A stretch of 64,000 bases of DNA, from positions 682,001 to 746,000 of the forward strand of contig NZ_CP097128.1 of NCBI RefSeq assembly GCF_023330685.1. The letters are read 5' to 3'. A program made the translations under genes and the position numbers. The stretch's first letter is position 1, and the number at the start of each line of letters is the position of its first letter. Below the pieces are notes generated by a model. It was not told where the DNA came from. It saw only the letters and a program-made list of their open reading frames with translations, and did not search any database. Of the stretch, positions 36,516-45,950 are shown piece by piece. The stretch is from Conexibacter sp. DBS9H8. Its GTDB lineage: Bacteria; Actinomycetota; Thermoleophilia; Solirubrobacterales; Solirubrobacteraceae.

Positions 36516-38180
36516 GTGGAGCTGTGGAATTTTGCTGATGTTTGGGAGACCGTGGCGGCGACCGTCCCGGAGCGACTCGCACTGATACACGGCACGACCC
36601 GGCGCACCTGGGCACAACTCTCAGCTCGCGCCGACCGCGTGGGCCGGGGCCTCGTGGGGGCGGGGCTCGGTCCCCAGGACAAGGTGTCCCTCCTGCTCTA
36701 CAACGGACCCGAGTACATCGAGACCGCCTTCGCCGCCCTCAAGTGTGCCCTCGTGCCGGTCAACACGAACTATCGCTATGGGCCGGACGAGCTCGTCTAT
36801 CTCTGGAGCGACGCTGATACGGCAGCCGTCGTCTTCAGCGGTGCACTGACCGAGAGCGTTGCCGCGGCTCGAAACCACTTGCCGGACATCCGTCTCTGGA
36901 TCCACGTTGACGACGGCTCCCACCCGCGACCGAGCTGGGCCGCCGACTATGAGCAGCTCGCCTCCGGCAGAGATACGGACTCCGCCCCGCTGGCCGGCGG
37001 CGCCGCAACGGACCCGAGGCGTCAGCGCTCCGGCGATGACCTCATTCTCATTTACACCGGCGGCACCACCGGGCGGCCCAAGGGGGTCATGTGGCGTCAG
37101 CACGATCTCTACAGAGTGTCCGATACGGCACGGGATCCGGCAGAGGCCGATCTTGACCGCGTTCGCCAGCGGCTGCTGGAGCAGCGTCCCGCGCCCCCGG
37201 TAGGGCTTCCCGCCGCGCCGCTGATGCACGGCACGGGGTTTGTCTTTGCGGGGACGATCCTCAGCCGTGGTGGCACGCTCGTCACGCTCACCTCGCGCAG
37301 CTTCGTCGTCAGCGAGCTGCTCGACACGATCGACCGTGAGCGCGTCACCGCGCTCTGCATCGTCGGCGACGCGTTCTGCCTGCCGATCGTCAACGCGCTT
37401 GACGCGGAGCCCGAGCGCTGGGACATCTCCAGTCTCACGGCGGTCTCCTCGGCCGGAATGGTGTGGTCGGCCCAGAACAAGGAGCGTCTGTTGGTACACG
37501 CCCCAGACGCGCTGCTCCTCGACACGCTCAACAGCAGCGAGGCCAGCGGCATGGGACGCTCGATCACCTCGCGCCAGCGCCCGGCCGGGCAGACTCGCTT
37601 TCGTCTTGGCGAGAACGCCTTTGTGATCGGTGACGACGGCAGGGAACTGGCGCCGGGGTCCGGCCAGGTAGGGCGGCTCGCCGTGCGCGGGCACCTGCCG
37701 CTGGGCTACTACAAGGACCCGGTCAAGACCGCAGAGGTGTTCACGGAGATCCGCGGTCGGCGCTGCTCGATCCCGGGCGACTACGCGACGGTCGAGCTCG
37801 ACGGAACGATCACCCTGCTCGGGCGCGGATCGACGAGCATCAATACCGCCGGTGAGAAGGTCTATCCCGAAGAGGTCGAGGCAGTTCTCAGGGGCCACCC
37901 CGACGTCGTTGACGCGCTTGTGATCGGCGTACCGGATGAACGGTTCGGTGAGGTGGTGGTGGCAGCCGTGCAGACGGTGCCCGGAGCCGCAATCGATGCC
38001 GCGATGCTGATCGCGCACACGCGAGATCGGTTGGCGGGTTACAAGACGCCACGGCACGTGATGCTCGTCGGATCGGTTGAGCGCGGCCCCAGCGGCAAGG
38101 CCGACTATCCGGCCGTGCGCCGTCGACTGCTCGAGTGGATGCGCCAACCCCAACCAGCGAACGCGGGTGACCGGCGATGA
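36516..38180 (+). CDS. Acyl-CoA synthetase (AMP-forming)
   Basis: 554 residues from GTG 36516, which follows GAGGG by 8 nt; a TTG at 36501 is an alternative. ANL motifs: IYTGGTTGRPKGVMWRQHD, MHGTGFVFAG, SSEASGMGRS, GDYATVELDGTITLLGRGS, NTAGEKVYPEEVEAVL and the C-terminal GKADYPAVRRRL with catalytic Lys. The third synthetase of the island, in an operon of seven same-strand genes (synthetase, crotonase, CoA-transferase, thiolase-like, DUF35, kinase) that runs to 42857. Confidence 0.93.
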   Translation: MELWNFADVWETVAATVPERLALIHGTTRRTWAQLSARADRVGRGLVGAGLGPQDKVSLLLYNGPEYIETAFAALKCALVPVNTNYRYGPDELVYLWSDADTAAVVFSGALTESVAAARNHLPDIRLWIHVDDGSHPRPSWAADYEQLASGRDTDSAPLAGGAATDPRRQRSGDDLILIYTGGTTGRPKGVMWRQHDLYRVSDTARDPAEADLDRVRQRLLEQRPAPPVGLPAAPLMHGTGFVFAGTILSRGGTLVTLTSRSFVVSELLDTIDRERVTALCIVGDAFCLPIVNALDAEPERWDISSLTAVSSAGMVWSAQNKERLLVHAPDALLLDTLNSSEASGMGRSITSRQRPAGQTRFRLGENAFVIGDDGRELAPGSGQVGRLAVRGHLPLGYYKDPVKTAEVFTEIRGRRCSIPGDYATVELDGTITLLGRGSTSINTAGEKVYPEEVEAVLRGHPDVVDALVIGVPDERFGEVVVAAVQTVPGAAIDAAMLIAHTRDRLAGYKTPRHVMLVGSVERGPSGKADYPAVRRRLLEWMRQPQPANAGDRR

Positions 38181-38995
38181 GCCACGACGCACCACAGGTC
38201 CTGTATGAGCAGCGAGACGGGATCGCCTACGTCACGCTCAACCGCCCCGAGAAGCGCAACGCGCTGACCCCCGAGATGGTGGTGCGCCTCGTTGACATCT
38301 GGGAACGGGTCGCCGAGGACTCAGACGTCAGGGTCGTGCTCGTGACCGGGGCCGGCGATCAGGCGTTCTCCACCGGTGGAGACCTGGGCACGCTCATCCC
38401 GATCATGATGCGGGCCCGGGAGCCCGAGAATGAGTGGGAGGAGAAGGTCGCCGCCAACCGGCGCCTGCTCTACCAGGCGCTGCTGCGCGGTGCCGAGTTC
38501 TACAAACCGATCGTCGCGGCGGTTCGCGGGCAAGCCTTCGGTGGCGGCGCTGAATTTCTGCTGAGTACAGACGTGCGTGTCGCCTCGACTGAGTCGAGCT
38601 TTGCGTTGACCGAGGTTCGCCGCGGGTTGATCGCCGGCGGCGGATCACTCGCCCGGTTGGCCCGCCAAGTCTCGTGGGCCAATGCGATGGAGTTGGCGCT
38701 GACCGGCGAACCGATCAGCGCCGAACACGCGCTCCGGATCGGTCTCGTCAATCGCGTCGTCCCCTCCGAACAGGTGATTGCGGTGGCTGAGGAACTCGCG
38801 AACAAGATCAGTCTCGGAGCGCCGGTCGCGTTGGCCAAAACCAAAGAGGCGATCGTACGCTCCAACGGTCGACCGCTCGATGAGGCGTTTGAGATCGAGA
38901 GCCAATGCACGCGCGAGAACGCTCGGACCGACGATGCGAAGGAAGGCCCGCGGGCCTTCATGGAAAAGCGAGCTCCCGTTTTCCATGGACGATGA
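38177..38995 (+). CDS. Enoyl-CoA hydratase/isomerase family protein
   Basis: 272 residues from ATG 38177, overlapping the synthetase stop by 4 nt. The most canonical crotonase of the island: GIAYVTLNRPEKRNALTPEM split by standard spacing, STGGDLGTL, RGQAFGGGAEFLLSTDVRVA, FALTEVRRGLIAGGGSLARL and the HALRIGLVNRVVP block, with Glu in LTEVRRG. Expected to hydrate an enoyl-CoA formed after the upstream synthetase. Lacks one obvious second Glu, so isomerase is possible. Confidence 0.9.
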   Translation: MSHDAPQVLYEQRDGIAYVTLNRPEKRNALTPEMVVRLVDIWERVAEDSDVRVVLVTGAGDQAFSTGGDLGTLIPIMMRAREPENEWEEKVAANRRLLYQALLRGAEFYKPIVAAVRGQAFGGGAEFLLSTDVRVASTESSFALTEVRRGLIAGGGSLARLARQVSWANAMELALTGEPISAEHALRIGLVNRVVPSEQVIAVAEELANKISLGAPVALAKTKEAIVRSNGRPLDEAFEIESQCTRENARTDDAKEGPRAFMEKRAPVFHGR

Positions 38996-38996
38996 G

Positions 38997-40235
38997 ATGA
39001 CGTTGCTAAAGGGCATTCGCGTGGTGGAGATGGGCCTCTGGCTCGCTGGGCCGGCGGCCGGTGGCATCCTCAGCGATTGGGGCGCCGACGTGATCAAGAT
39101 CGAGCCGCTGTCAGGGGATCCGATGCGCAACCTGTACGGACGCCTGTCGGGCTCGAAGGAATCCCGGACTCCCGCGTTCGACCAGCACAATCGAGGCAAG
39201 CGCAGCGTCGCGCTTGACATCAACAGCGAGCACGGACGCGATCTGGCTGAGCGGATCATCGCGAGCGCAGACGTCTTCGTGTCCAACATGCGGCCGGCGT
39301 TCCTTGAGCGCGTCGGGCTGGACCACCAGGGCATGCTGGAGCGCCATCCCCACCTGGTCTACGCGATCCTGACCGGCTACGGCCTCGAGGGACCCGACAG
39401 CGGGGCGCCTGGATTCGACGTCGCAGCCTTCTCCGCACGGAGCGGAGTTGCGGGCCGCTGTGCGCCCGAAGGGGAGCCGCCTGCCACACTCGCCGGTGGC
39501 TTTGGCGACATCGTTACGGCTATCAGCGCCACGGCCGCGATCATGGGCGGGCTGGTGCACCGCGAGCGCACCGGCCAAGGGCAGCTTGTGTCGACATCGC
39601 TGCTGCGCACCGGGATCTATTGCATCAGCATGGACGTGGCGACGCGGCTTGGTCTTGATCGGCTGGCGCCCTCCCCGTCGCGGACGCACGCCGCCAACCC
39701 ACTGCTCAACTCCTACGCGGCCGGAGACGGCAAGTGGTTCTGGCTGATGGGCGCGGAGTCTGAACGCCACTGGCCGAACCTTGTTGCAGCGATTGGCGAC
39801 GGGGCCGTGGCACTGGGTGAGGAACGCTTCGGCTCCCCGCGAGACCGGCGCCGCAACGCCGGAGAGCTCATCGCGCTGCTCGACGCGCTGTTTGCGCAGC
39901 AGCCGCGGGAGGAGTGGGCTCGGCGGTTTGCTGAGCATGGTGTTTGGTGGTCTCCGGTCAACACGGTCGAGGATCTGCTGAGCGATCCTCAGGTACAGGC
40001 GTCCGGGGCCTTTGTCGGTGCGTCACCCGAGCGCAGCGTGACGGGATGCGCGGTCGCCACCCCAGTCGACTTCAGTCTCACCCCGGTGGGGCCGAGCGGA
40101 CCCGCTCCGGAGGTCGGGGCCGACACCGATGCGGTCCTGCGGGAAATCGGTCTCGAGCAGGTTGAGATCGAGCAGCTCAAGCTTGCCCGGACCGTCGGCG
40201 GAACCCCAGACAACGCGCGAGCTGCTTGGCCATGA
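38997..40235 (+). CDS. Family III CoA-transferase (CaiB/BaiF)
   Basis: 412 residues from ATG 38997; ATG 38985, four codons earlier, overlaps the crotonase gene more and is equally possible. [30 protein letters not shown], and catalytic Asp in [16 protein letters not shown]. The carboxyl half has the family [20 protein letters not shown] segment. Third CoA-transferase of the island; having three suggests several CoA recycling steps or several entry acids. Confidence 0.88.
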   Translation: MTLLKGIRVVEMGLWLAGPAAGGILSDWGADVIKIEPLSGDPMRNLYGRLSGSKESRTPAFDQHNRGKRSVALDINSEHGRDLAERIIASADVFVSNMRPAFLERVGLDHQGMLERHPHLVYAILTGYGLEGPDSGAPGFDVAAFSARSGVAGRCAPEGEPPATLAGGFGDIVTAISATAAIMGGLVHRERTGQGQLVSTSLLRTGIYCISMDVATRLGLDRLAPSPSRTHAANPLLNSYAAGDGKWFWLMGAESERHWPNLVAAIGDGAVALGEERFGSPRDRRRNAGELIALLDALFAQQPREEWARRFAEHGVWWSPVNTVEDLLSDPQVQASGAFVGASPERSVTGCAVATPVDFSLTPVGPSGPAPEVGADTDAVLREIGLEQVEIEQLKLARTVGGTPDNARAAWP

Positions 40236-41425
40236 CGCCGCTCGCCTGGCCGGGTAGCACGGCGCTCGTGGGCATCGGGGAGACGGATTACGTCCGTGGC
40301 AGCGATGCCTCCCCGCTCCGGCTGATGCTCGAGGCTTCGACGACGGCGATCGTGGACGCCGGACTCTCGCCTGCCGATATCGACGGGATCATTCCCCCAC
40401 CTGGGTTCACCTCCGCCGAGGAGATTGCCGCCCACCTAGGCTGCTCCGAGCTTCGCTTCTCGGTGACCTCCCACATGGGGGGCGCGAGCCCCGTTGCCTC
40501 GTTGCAGAGCGCCGCGCTCGCGATCTCGGCCGGACTGGTCAGGAACGTCCTCATCACAGTTGGCTGGAACGGCTATTCGGCGTTCCGACGCCGTGAGGGG
40601 ACGACGCCGCCGCGCAAGCGGAGGGACCCGGGCGCCTACGCTGGGGTCACACCCGACTTCTACGTACCCTACGGCCTGCGGGCTCCCGCACAGATGTACG
40701 CGCTCTACCTCATGCACTACGTGCAGCGCTACGGCGTTTCCGGAGACGCGGCCGCGGCCGTCGCTCTGGCCTGTCGCCGGCACGCACAGCTCAACCCGCG
40801 TGCACTGATGCGCGGCCGGGAGCTGACGCTTGAGGAGTACGCCGCGTCGCCCTGGGTGGCCGAGCCGCTCCGCAAGCTCGACTGCTGCCTGGAGACCGAC
40901 TGTGCCGCGGCTGTTGTGATGACCTCGCTGGAGCGAGCGCGGAGTCTGCGCGCAGCACCGGTCGTCTACCTGGCCGGTGCCGAAGGCCACCCGTTCCCCG
41001 CTGATGACGTCATCAATCGGTCTGACCCGTTACGCCTCGGCTTGCACGACGCCGCTCCCCGGGCGCTCGCGATGGCCGGCGCGCGGATCCAGGACGCGGA
41101 CTTCCTGCAGATCTACGACTGTTTCACCTACGTGGTGCTGCTCGAGCTCGAGGCACTCGGATTGGCCGATCCGGGTGGCGCCGCAGAGTTTGTCGCCGGA
41201 GGCTCGATCGAGCTCGGCGGACGGTATCCGCTCAACACGCACGGCGGCTTGCTGTCCCAGGGGCACGCCTGGGGACTCAACCACGTCATCGAAGCCGTGC
41301 GGCAACTGCGCCATGAGGCCGGAGCCGCGCAAGTAAAGGACGCAGGACTGGGCGTCGTCACCGGTTACGGCGACCTCGGCGACGGCAGCATCGCGATCCT
41401 TGCGCGGGAGAGTGAGTCCAGATGA
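40232..41425 (+). CDS. Thiolase-like / lipid-transfer protein, cysteine-less
   Basis: 397 residues from ATG 40232 (ATGA overlap). Thiolase fold: [10 protein letters not shown] at the start, [23 protein letters not shown], and the [18 protein letters not shown] His motif. The nucleophilic Cys position reads HMGGASPVA and the C-terminal Cys position reads GYGDLGDGS, so both catalytic cysteines are absent. That pattern, with a DUF35 gene overlapping downstream, matches the steroid side-chain retro-aldolase Ltp2 and its DUF35 partner. C-C cleavage of a beta-hydroxyacyl-CoA is therefore more likely than thiolysis. Confidence 0.85.
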   Translation: MTPLAWPGSTALVGIGETDYVRGSDASPLRLMLEASTTAIVDAGLSPADIDGIIPPPGFTSAEEIAAHLGCSELRFSVTSHMGGASPVASLQSAALAISAGLVRNVLITVGWNGYSAFRRREGTTPPRKRRDPGAYAGVTPDFYVPYGLRAPAQMYALYLMHYVQRYGVSGDAAAAVALACRRHAQLNPRALMRGRELTLEEYAASPWVAEPLRKLDCCLETDCAAAVVMTSLERARSLRAAPVVYLAGAEGHPFPADDVINRSDPLRLGLHDAAPRALAMAGARIQDADFLQIYDCFTYVVLLELEALGLADPGGAAEFVAGGSIELGGRYPLNTHGGLLSQGHAWGLNHVIEAVRQLRHEAGAAQVKDAGLGVVTGYGDLGDGSIAILARESESR

Positions 41426-41829
41426 GCATCCAGCCACGTGCCCCTCAGCCCGAGGGGCTGAACCTCGAGTTCTACGAGCACGCCGCCTCAGGCACGCTGC
41501 ACATTCAGCAGTGCAGCGACTGCGGACACTTCCGGCATCCGCCACGATACTTCTGTCCGGTCTGCTTTTCGTCGCACTATCGCTGGACCCCCTCGGAGGG
41601 ACGTGGAACGCTCTTCTCCTGGACCGTCACCCACTTCCCGTACGACCGCGGGTGGGCCGAAGGCCTCCCGTACGCGACGCTCGTGGTCGAGCTCGATGAG
41701 GGCGTGCGGCTGATCGGGGCCGATGGGACACAGGACATCGCTGTCCTGAGCCCAGGTCTCCGTATGGTGGGGCAGCTCACGCAGGACTCCTACGGCTTCC
41801 CGTTCCTGACCTTCGTCGAGCACCCATGA
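41422..41829 (+). CDS. DUF35 (Zn-ribbon/OB-fold) partner protein
   Basis: 135 residues from ATG 41422, overlapping the thiolase-like gene by 4 nt. Zinc ribbon cysteines 31, 34, 45 and 48 (CSDCGHF, FCPVCF), then an OB-fold ([19 protein letters not shown]). DUF35 proteins bind CoA esters and form complexes with thiolase-like or Ltp2-type enzymes. The overlap argues for a stoichiometric complex with the protein at 40232. Confidence 0.92.
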   Translation: MSIQPRAPQPEGLNLEFYEHAASGTLHIQQCSDCGHFRHPPRYFCPVCFSSHYRWTPSEGRGTLFSWTVTHFPYDRGWAEGLPYATLVVELDEGVRLIGADGTQDIAVLSPGLRMVGQLTQDSYGFPFLTFVEHP

Positions 41830-42857
41830 GTGTGCGGAACCCAAGCACCGGAATTGACCGCTTCGCGGTGACGCGGTGGCTTGCAGCCGAGGCCGGCCTG
41901 ATTCTGCCCCTGAGGTTTACCCGTATCGGTGGCGGCCAGTCGAACCTCACCTTCAGGGTGGAGGACGCCACCGGGGGCTTCACCGTCCTGCGTCGCCCAC
42001 CGATCGGGGCCGTGCTCGAAACGGCGCACGACATGGCCCGCGAGTTCGAGATCACCGCGGGCCTCCACCGCGCCGATCAGAAGGTCCCCAGGCCGATCGC
42101 CCTGTGCCGCGATGTCGCCGTGACTGGAGCGCCCTTCTACCTGATGGAGCATGTAACGGGCCATGTCCTACTCGACCGTGACGCCGCGGAGCTCCTCGCT
42201 CCGGAGATACGGCGGCGAGCGGGCCTGGAGATGATCGACACGTTGGTCGACCTCCAGCACGTCGACCTGGACCTCGCCGGTCTCGAACAGCTGAGACGGC
42301 GGACACCCTATATCGCGCGTCAGGTGCGTCGCTGGCACGGACAGTGGGAGGCATCGCGGACCCGCGACCTGCCCGAGGTGGACGAGCTTGCGGTGCTGCT
42401 CGCCGAGGCGGCGCCGTCGACGGATGAGCACGTGCTCGTCCACGGCGACTACCGCCTCGACAACCTGCTGGTCGTCGACGACGGTTCGGTCGCCGCTGTG
42501 CTCGACTGGGAGCTGTGCACGACCGGGCCGCCCTTGGCGGACCTTGGCCTCGCACTCGCCTACTGGGAGGAGGCCTCCATGCCCGCCGGTCTGTTTCCGA
42601 GTCCCGTCACGTCGCTCGTCGGGTTCCCGACGCCCGGTGAGCTGATCGAGCGCTACATCCAACGCTCGGGTCGCGACGCCAGCGGCCTTGAGTATTACAC
42701 CGCGCTCGCGTTCTGGAAGATCGCGATCATCATCGAGGGGGTCTATCGCCGGTGGCTCACCGACCCGACGAATGGTGCAGAGACCGCCGGTGACCTTGGT
42801 GAGATCGTCCCTCGCCTCGTCCACCGCGCGACCGAGGTCGCGCGCGGTGCCGCCTGA
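41826..42857 (+). CDS. Aminoglycoside phosphotransferase-fold kinase (ACAD10/11-like)
   Basis: 343 residues from ATG 41826 (ATGA overlap). N-lobe GGQSNLTFRVED and VLRRPPIGAVLETAHDMARE are typical of the kinase part of ACAD10/ACAD11; catalytic loop HGDYRLDNLLV (Asp, Asn) and metal-binding DWELCTTGPPLADLG are intact. In ACAD10/11 and in bacterial levulinate catabolism this kinase phosphorylates a 4-hydroxyacyl-CoA so that the hydroxyl can leave. A similar hydroxyacyl-CoA kinase role is inferred here; no acyl-CoA dehydrogenase domain is attached or nearby, unlike ACAD10/11. Confidence 0.88.
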   Translation: MSVRNPSTGIDRFAVTRWLAAEAGLILPLRFTRIGGGQSNLTFRVEDATGGFTVLRRPPIGAVLETAHDMAREFEITAGLHRADQKVPRPIALCRDVAVTGAPFYLMEHVTGHVLLDRDAAELLAPEIRRRAGLEMIDTLVDLQHVDLDLAGLEQLRRRTPYIARQVRRWHGQWEASRTRDLPEVDELAVLLAEAAPSTDEHVLVHGDYRLDNLLVVDDGSVAAVLDWELCTTGPPLADLGLALAYWEEASMPAGLFPSPVTSLVGFPTPGELIERYIQRSGRDASGLEYYTALAFWKIAIIIEGVYRRWLTDPTNGAETAGDLGEIVPRLVHRATEVARGAA

Positions 42858-42915
42858 CAGCGCAGGCATCGGCCGCCGCCGAACCACTTCACCGCTCTTT
42901 CTGAGCTAGCGGGCC

Positions 42916-43881
42916 CTACAGGCTGACGACGAGCTTGCCGCGCACATCACCGGAGCTCATGCGAGCGATGCCCACGGGGACATCGTCCAAGGACAGCGTG
43001 TCACTGATCGGTGGACGGATGCCGGTCTTGACCATCAAAGCGAGCAGCTTTATGAGCTCGTCCCTCGTTCCCATGGTCGAGCCCTGGATCCGCACGTTGT
43101 TGGAGAACAGCCGGCCCAGGTCATAGGTGGCCGCCAGGCCGCTCGTGCCGCCCGCGACCACCACCGTCCCACCCTTGCGCACTGAGTACAGCGAGTGTTC
43201 GGCAGTTTTGGCCCCGACCGAGTCCAGCACGGCGTCGACGCGTGCCGGCAGCCGCGCGCCCGGCTCAAAGGCCGCGTCAGCGCCAAGCGAGCGGGCGTAC
43301 TCACGCTTCTCCTCAGAGCGGCCGGTCACCCAGACGATCAGCCCAGCGGCGTTGGCGAGCATGATCGCGGCGCTGGCCAGGCCTCCGGCCGCGCCCTGGA
43401 TCAGCACCGTCTCGCCGGGCTTCAGTGCCGCCTGAACAAACAGCATCCGGTAGGCCGTCAGCCAGGCGGTCGGGAGGCAGGACGCCTCGGCGAAGCTCAG
43501 CTCCTGTGGCTTGGGCACCAGGTTCGCGCGCGGCACGACGACCTGTTCAGCCAGAGCACCCTGGTGGCGCTCTGACAGCAACGACAGCTGTGGATCAAGC
43601 TCCTGCGGCCCGAGCCAGTTCTCGGCGTTGATCACGCCGTGGATGATCACCGCGTTGCCGTCCGCGTCGTCGCCTGCGGCGTCGGTGCCGAGGATCATCG
43701 GCAGCGCCTCCTCGCGAATGCACAGGCCCCGCGCCGACCAGACATCGTGGTGGTTGATCGACGCTCCCCGTACGGTGACGACGGTCCAGCCCGCCGGTGG
43801 ATCGGGTGTTGGCCGCTCGCCAACGGTGACCGCGGCGGCCGGGTCCTCCGCGTCAAAGCGCTCCAGGTAGGCGGCGCGCAT
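42916..43881 (-). CDS. Zinc-independent MDR oxidoreductase (quinone/enoyl reductase-like)
   Basis: 321 residues from ATG 43881, overlapping the MeaB-SDR stop by one base. Medium-chain dehydrogenase fold: ASINHHDVWSARG, GTDAAG, nucleotide motif IQGAAGGLASAAIML, and DAVLDSVGAKT. The structural zinc cysteine cluster is missing, as in quinone oxidoreductases and enoyl-CoA/crotonyl-CoA reductase relatives. Last gene of the mutase operon, so reduction of an unsaturated thioester or oxidation of an alcohol intermediate next to the mutase step is plausible. Confidence 0.87.
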   Translation of the reverse strand: MRAAYLERFDAEDPAAAVTVGERPTPDPPAGWTVVTVRGASINHHDVWSARGLCIREEALPMILGTDAAGDDADGNAVIIHGVINAENWLGPQELDPQLSLLSERHQGALAEQVVVPRANLVPKPQELSFAEASCLPTAWLTAYRMLFVQAALKPGETVLIQGAAGGLASAAIMLANAAGLIVWVTGRSEEKREYARSLGADAAFEPGARLPARVDAVLDSVGAKTAEHSLYSVRKGGTVVVAGGTSGLAATYDLGRLFSNNVRIQGSTMGTRDELIKLLALMVKTGIRPPISDTLSLDDVPVGIARMSSGDVRGKLVVSL

Positions 43882-45518
43882 CAACGTGCCGTCCAGCCGC
43901 CGTCAACGGCGATCGTCTGGCCCGTGCAGTAGCTGGAGGCATCGGAGGCGAGGAAGAGCAGGACCCCGTCAAGCTCGTCCTCGCGACCCATCCGCTCCAT
44001 CGGACAAGAGCGCCGGATGTAACGCTGAGAGGAGTCGTCATCGACCATGTCGGCGGTCATCTCGGAGGGGAACCAGCCGGGCGCAATGGCATTCACACGG
44101 ACACCGCGCTTGGCCCACTCGACCGCCAGCTCACGCGTCAGGTTCACCAGCCCGGCCTTCGAGGCTGCGTAGGCGGCATCCATCACCGGCGCGTTGGCGA
44201 CCAGACCGAAGACCGACGTGATGTTGACGATGCTGCCATGGGCCTGAGCCAGCATCGGCGTGGCCACCAGTTGGGCCATGGAGAAGACCGATGAGAGGTT
44301 CACGTCGATCGTCGTCGTCCAGCGCTCAGCCGGAAGATGTTCGGCCGGGACTGGATCGCCAGATACGCCGGCGTTGTTGATCAACACGTCGATGCGGCCC
44401 AAACGCTTCAGCGTGGCGGCGATCACCGACTCGCGGTCCCCAGCCCTCGTGATGTCGCCCGCTACGGCGATCGACCGCTCGAGCGTAGCCGTCAGCTCAT
44501 TCAGGCGGTCGGCACGGCGGCCGGTCAGCACGACGCTGGCGCCCGCCGCGTGCAGCACCTCGGCAAAGCGGCGCCCCAGGCCGCTGGTTGCACCGGTCAC
44601 GATCGCCACCCGTCCGGTCAGGTCGAATGGCGTGAGCGCTTGGGCCGACGGGCGGACCGCCGGCACCGGGCGGGGGGGCGCCACCGGCGCCGACTTCGGC
44701 TGGCCCAACTGGTCAGCCGATGAGAGCGGCGCGGTCTCCGTTGGCGTTCCCCCCACAGGAGTTGGCTCCTGGCGTTCGAGTAGGTCAACCAGCCCAGCGA
44801 TCCCGTCCCCGCTGGTCGCGCTGGTCAGCAGCACGGGGCGGTCGGTCCCTGTGCGACCACCAGGGCCTGCATCGGCGAGGCCGGCGGCAAGTGCCTGAGC
44901 GCCCGGGCGGTCGGATTTGGTCACGACGAAGATGTCGGCTACCTCCATCAGGCCGGCCTTCATCACCTGCATCTCATCGCCGAGGCCGGGCGGCGCGCTG
45001 ACCATCGTCACATCCGCCAGGCCACAGACGTCAATGTCGCTCTGCCCGGCACCGACGGTCTCAATCAGCACAACGTCGGCACCCCAGTGCTCCAGCAGCC
45101 GGATCGCCGTCGCGGTCACCTCGGCCAGCCCGCCGTGGCCGAGGCGCGAGCCGATCGAGCGGACGTAGAGGCGGGGGTGGGGACGATGTTTCATCCGCAC
45201 GCGGTCAGCCAGGATGGCACCGCCCGTACGTGCGCTGGAGGGGTCGATCAGCAGGACTCCGACCGTGTGGTTGCGGCGGACGAACTCAGGCACAACCGCG
45301 CCCAACAGCGTTGACTTGCCAGCCCCGGGCGGGCCGGTCAAGCCGATCCGTAGCGCTCGTTGACCGGCGGCGGCAAGCTGGGAATCGATCAATCCGGCCA
45401 ACGCGGGCGAGTTCTCTGCGCGGGAGATCGCCTGGGCCAGGACGGTGCGATCACCAGCCGCGATCGCGGCCAGCGATGCGGCCAGACTCTCCGAACTGCC
45501 CACCACGGCTGTGCTCAT
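43881..45518 (-). CDS. MeaB-type mutase GTPase fused to an SDR dehydrogenase
   Basis: 545 residues from ATG 45518, one open frame. Residues about 15-245 are a MeaB/ArgK GTPase: P-loop TGPPGAGKST (61-70), LIDPSSARTGG (90-100), ETVGAGQSD (153-161), TKSD (200-203). The C-terminal helical arm normally following is replaced by a Pro-rich linker (about 250-295). Residues about 298-545 are a full SDR: TGATSGLG (308-315), NNAG (381-384), Ser435, Tyr450, Lys454 and TGQTIAVDGGW. MeaB loads and protects B12 mutases. The dehydrogenase would be positioned to oxidise the mutase product. I know of no characterised protein with this pairing. Confidence 0.92.
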   Translation of the reverse strand: MSTAVVGSSESLAASLAAIAAGDRTVLAQAISRAENSPALAGLIDSQLAAAGQRALRIGLTGPPGAGKSTLLGAVVPEFVRRNHTVGVLLIDPSSARTGGAILADRVRMKHRPHPRLYVRSIGSRLGHGGLAEVTATAIRLLEHWGADVVLIETVGAGQSDIDVCGLADVTMVSAPPGLGDEMQVMKAGLMEVADIFVVTKSDRPGAQALAAGLADAGPGGRTGTDRPVLLTSATSGDGIAGLVDLLERQEPTPVGGTPTETAPLSSADQLGQPKSAPVAPPRPVPAVRPSAQALTPFDLTGRVAIVTGATSGLGRRFAEVLHAAGASVVLTGRRADRLNELTATLERSIAVAGDITRAGDRESVIAATLKRLGRIDVLINNAGVSGDPVPAEHLPAERWTTTIDVNLSSVFSMAQLVATPMLAQAHGSIVNITSVFGLVANAPVMDAAYAASKAGLVNLTRELAVEWAKRGVRVNAIAPGWFPSEMTADMVDDDSSQRYIRRSCPMERMGREDELDGVLLFLASDASSYCTGQTIAVDGGWTAR

Positions 45519-45940
45519 GCGGCGGCATTGCGCTCGGCGCGGGTGCTGAGCGCGAGGGCACGGAAGGTCTCAATCACACGCTCAAAGCTCTCGCCACCGC
45601 GGAAGATCGCACGCACGCCTGCGGAGTTCAGGCCCTCAACATCGAAGGGACGGATCGTCCCGCCGACCACGACCGGGATGTCGCCGCGGTTGGCTTGAGC
45701 CAGGGAGCCAACGATCGCCTCTGTGACCGACACCTGGCCGCCGGACATGAAGCTGACGCCGATCACGTCGACATCCTCATCGACGGCCACGTGCGCCACG
45801 TCGCTTGGCATCTCGTAATCGATCAGGATCACCTCAAAGCCGGCATCGCGCAGCGCCAGTGCGATCGTCTTGATCGCGCGGTCGTGGCTGTCGATGAAGC
45901 TCTTGGTGAGCAGGACGCGGGGGACAAAATCGGTGGACAT
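45515..45940 (-). CDS. B12-binding small subunit of acyl-CoA mutase
   Basis: 141 residues from ATG 45940, 10 nt after the large subunit stop and overlapping the MeaB-SDR start by 4 nt. Cobalamin-binding motif: DSHDRAIKTIAL has the lower-ligand His but Ala in place of the usual Gly of DxHxxG; SFMSGG and VVVGGTI follow in the expected positions. Corresponds to IcmB/HcmB-type small subunits of about 135 residues, not to the long fused mutases. Partner is the 575-residue protein at 45951. Confidence 0.93.
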   Translation of the reverse strand: MSTDFVPRVLLTKSFIDSHDRAIKTIALALRDAGFEVILIDYEMPSDVAHVAVDEDVDVIGVSFMSGGQVSVTEAIVGSLAQANRGDIPVVVGGTIRPFDVEGLNSAGVRAIFRGGESFERVIETFRALALSTRAERNAAA

Positions 45941-45950
45941 GCGCTCTGGC

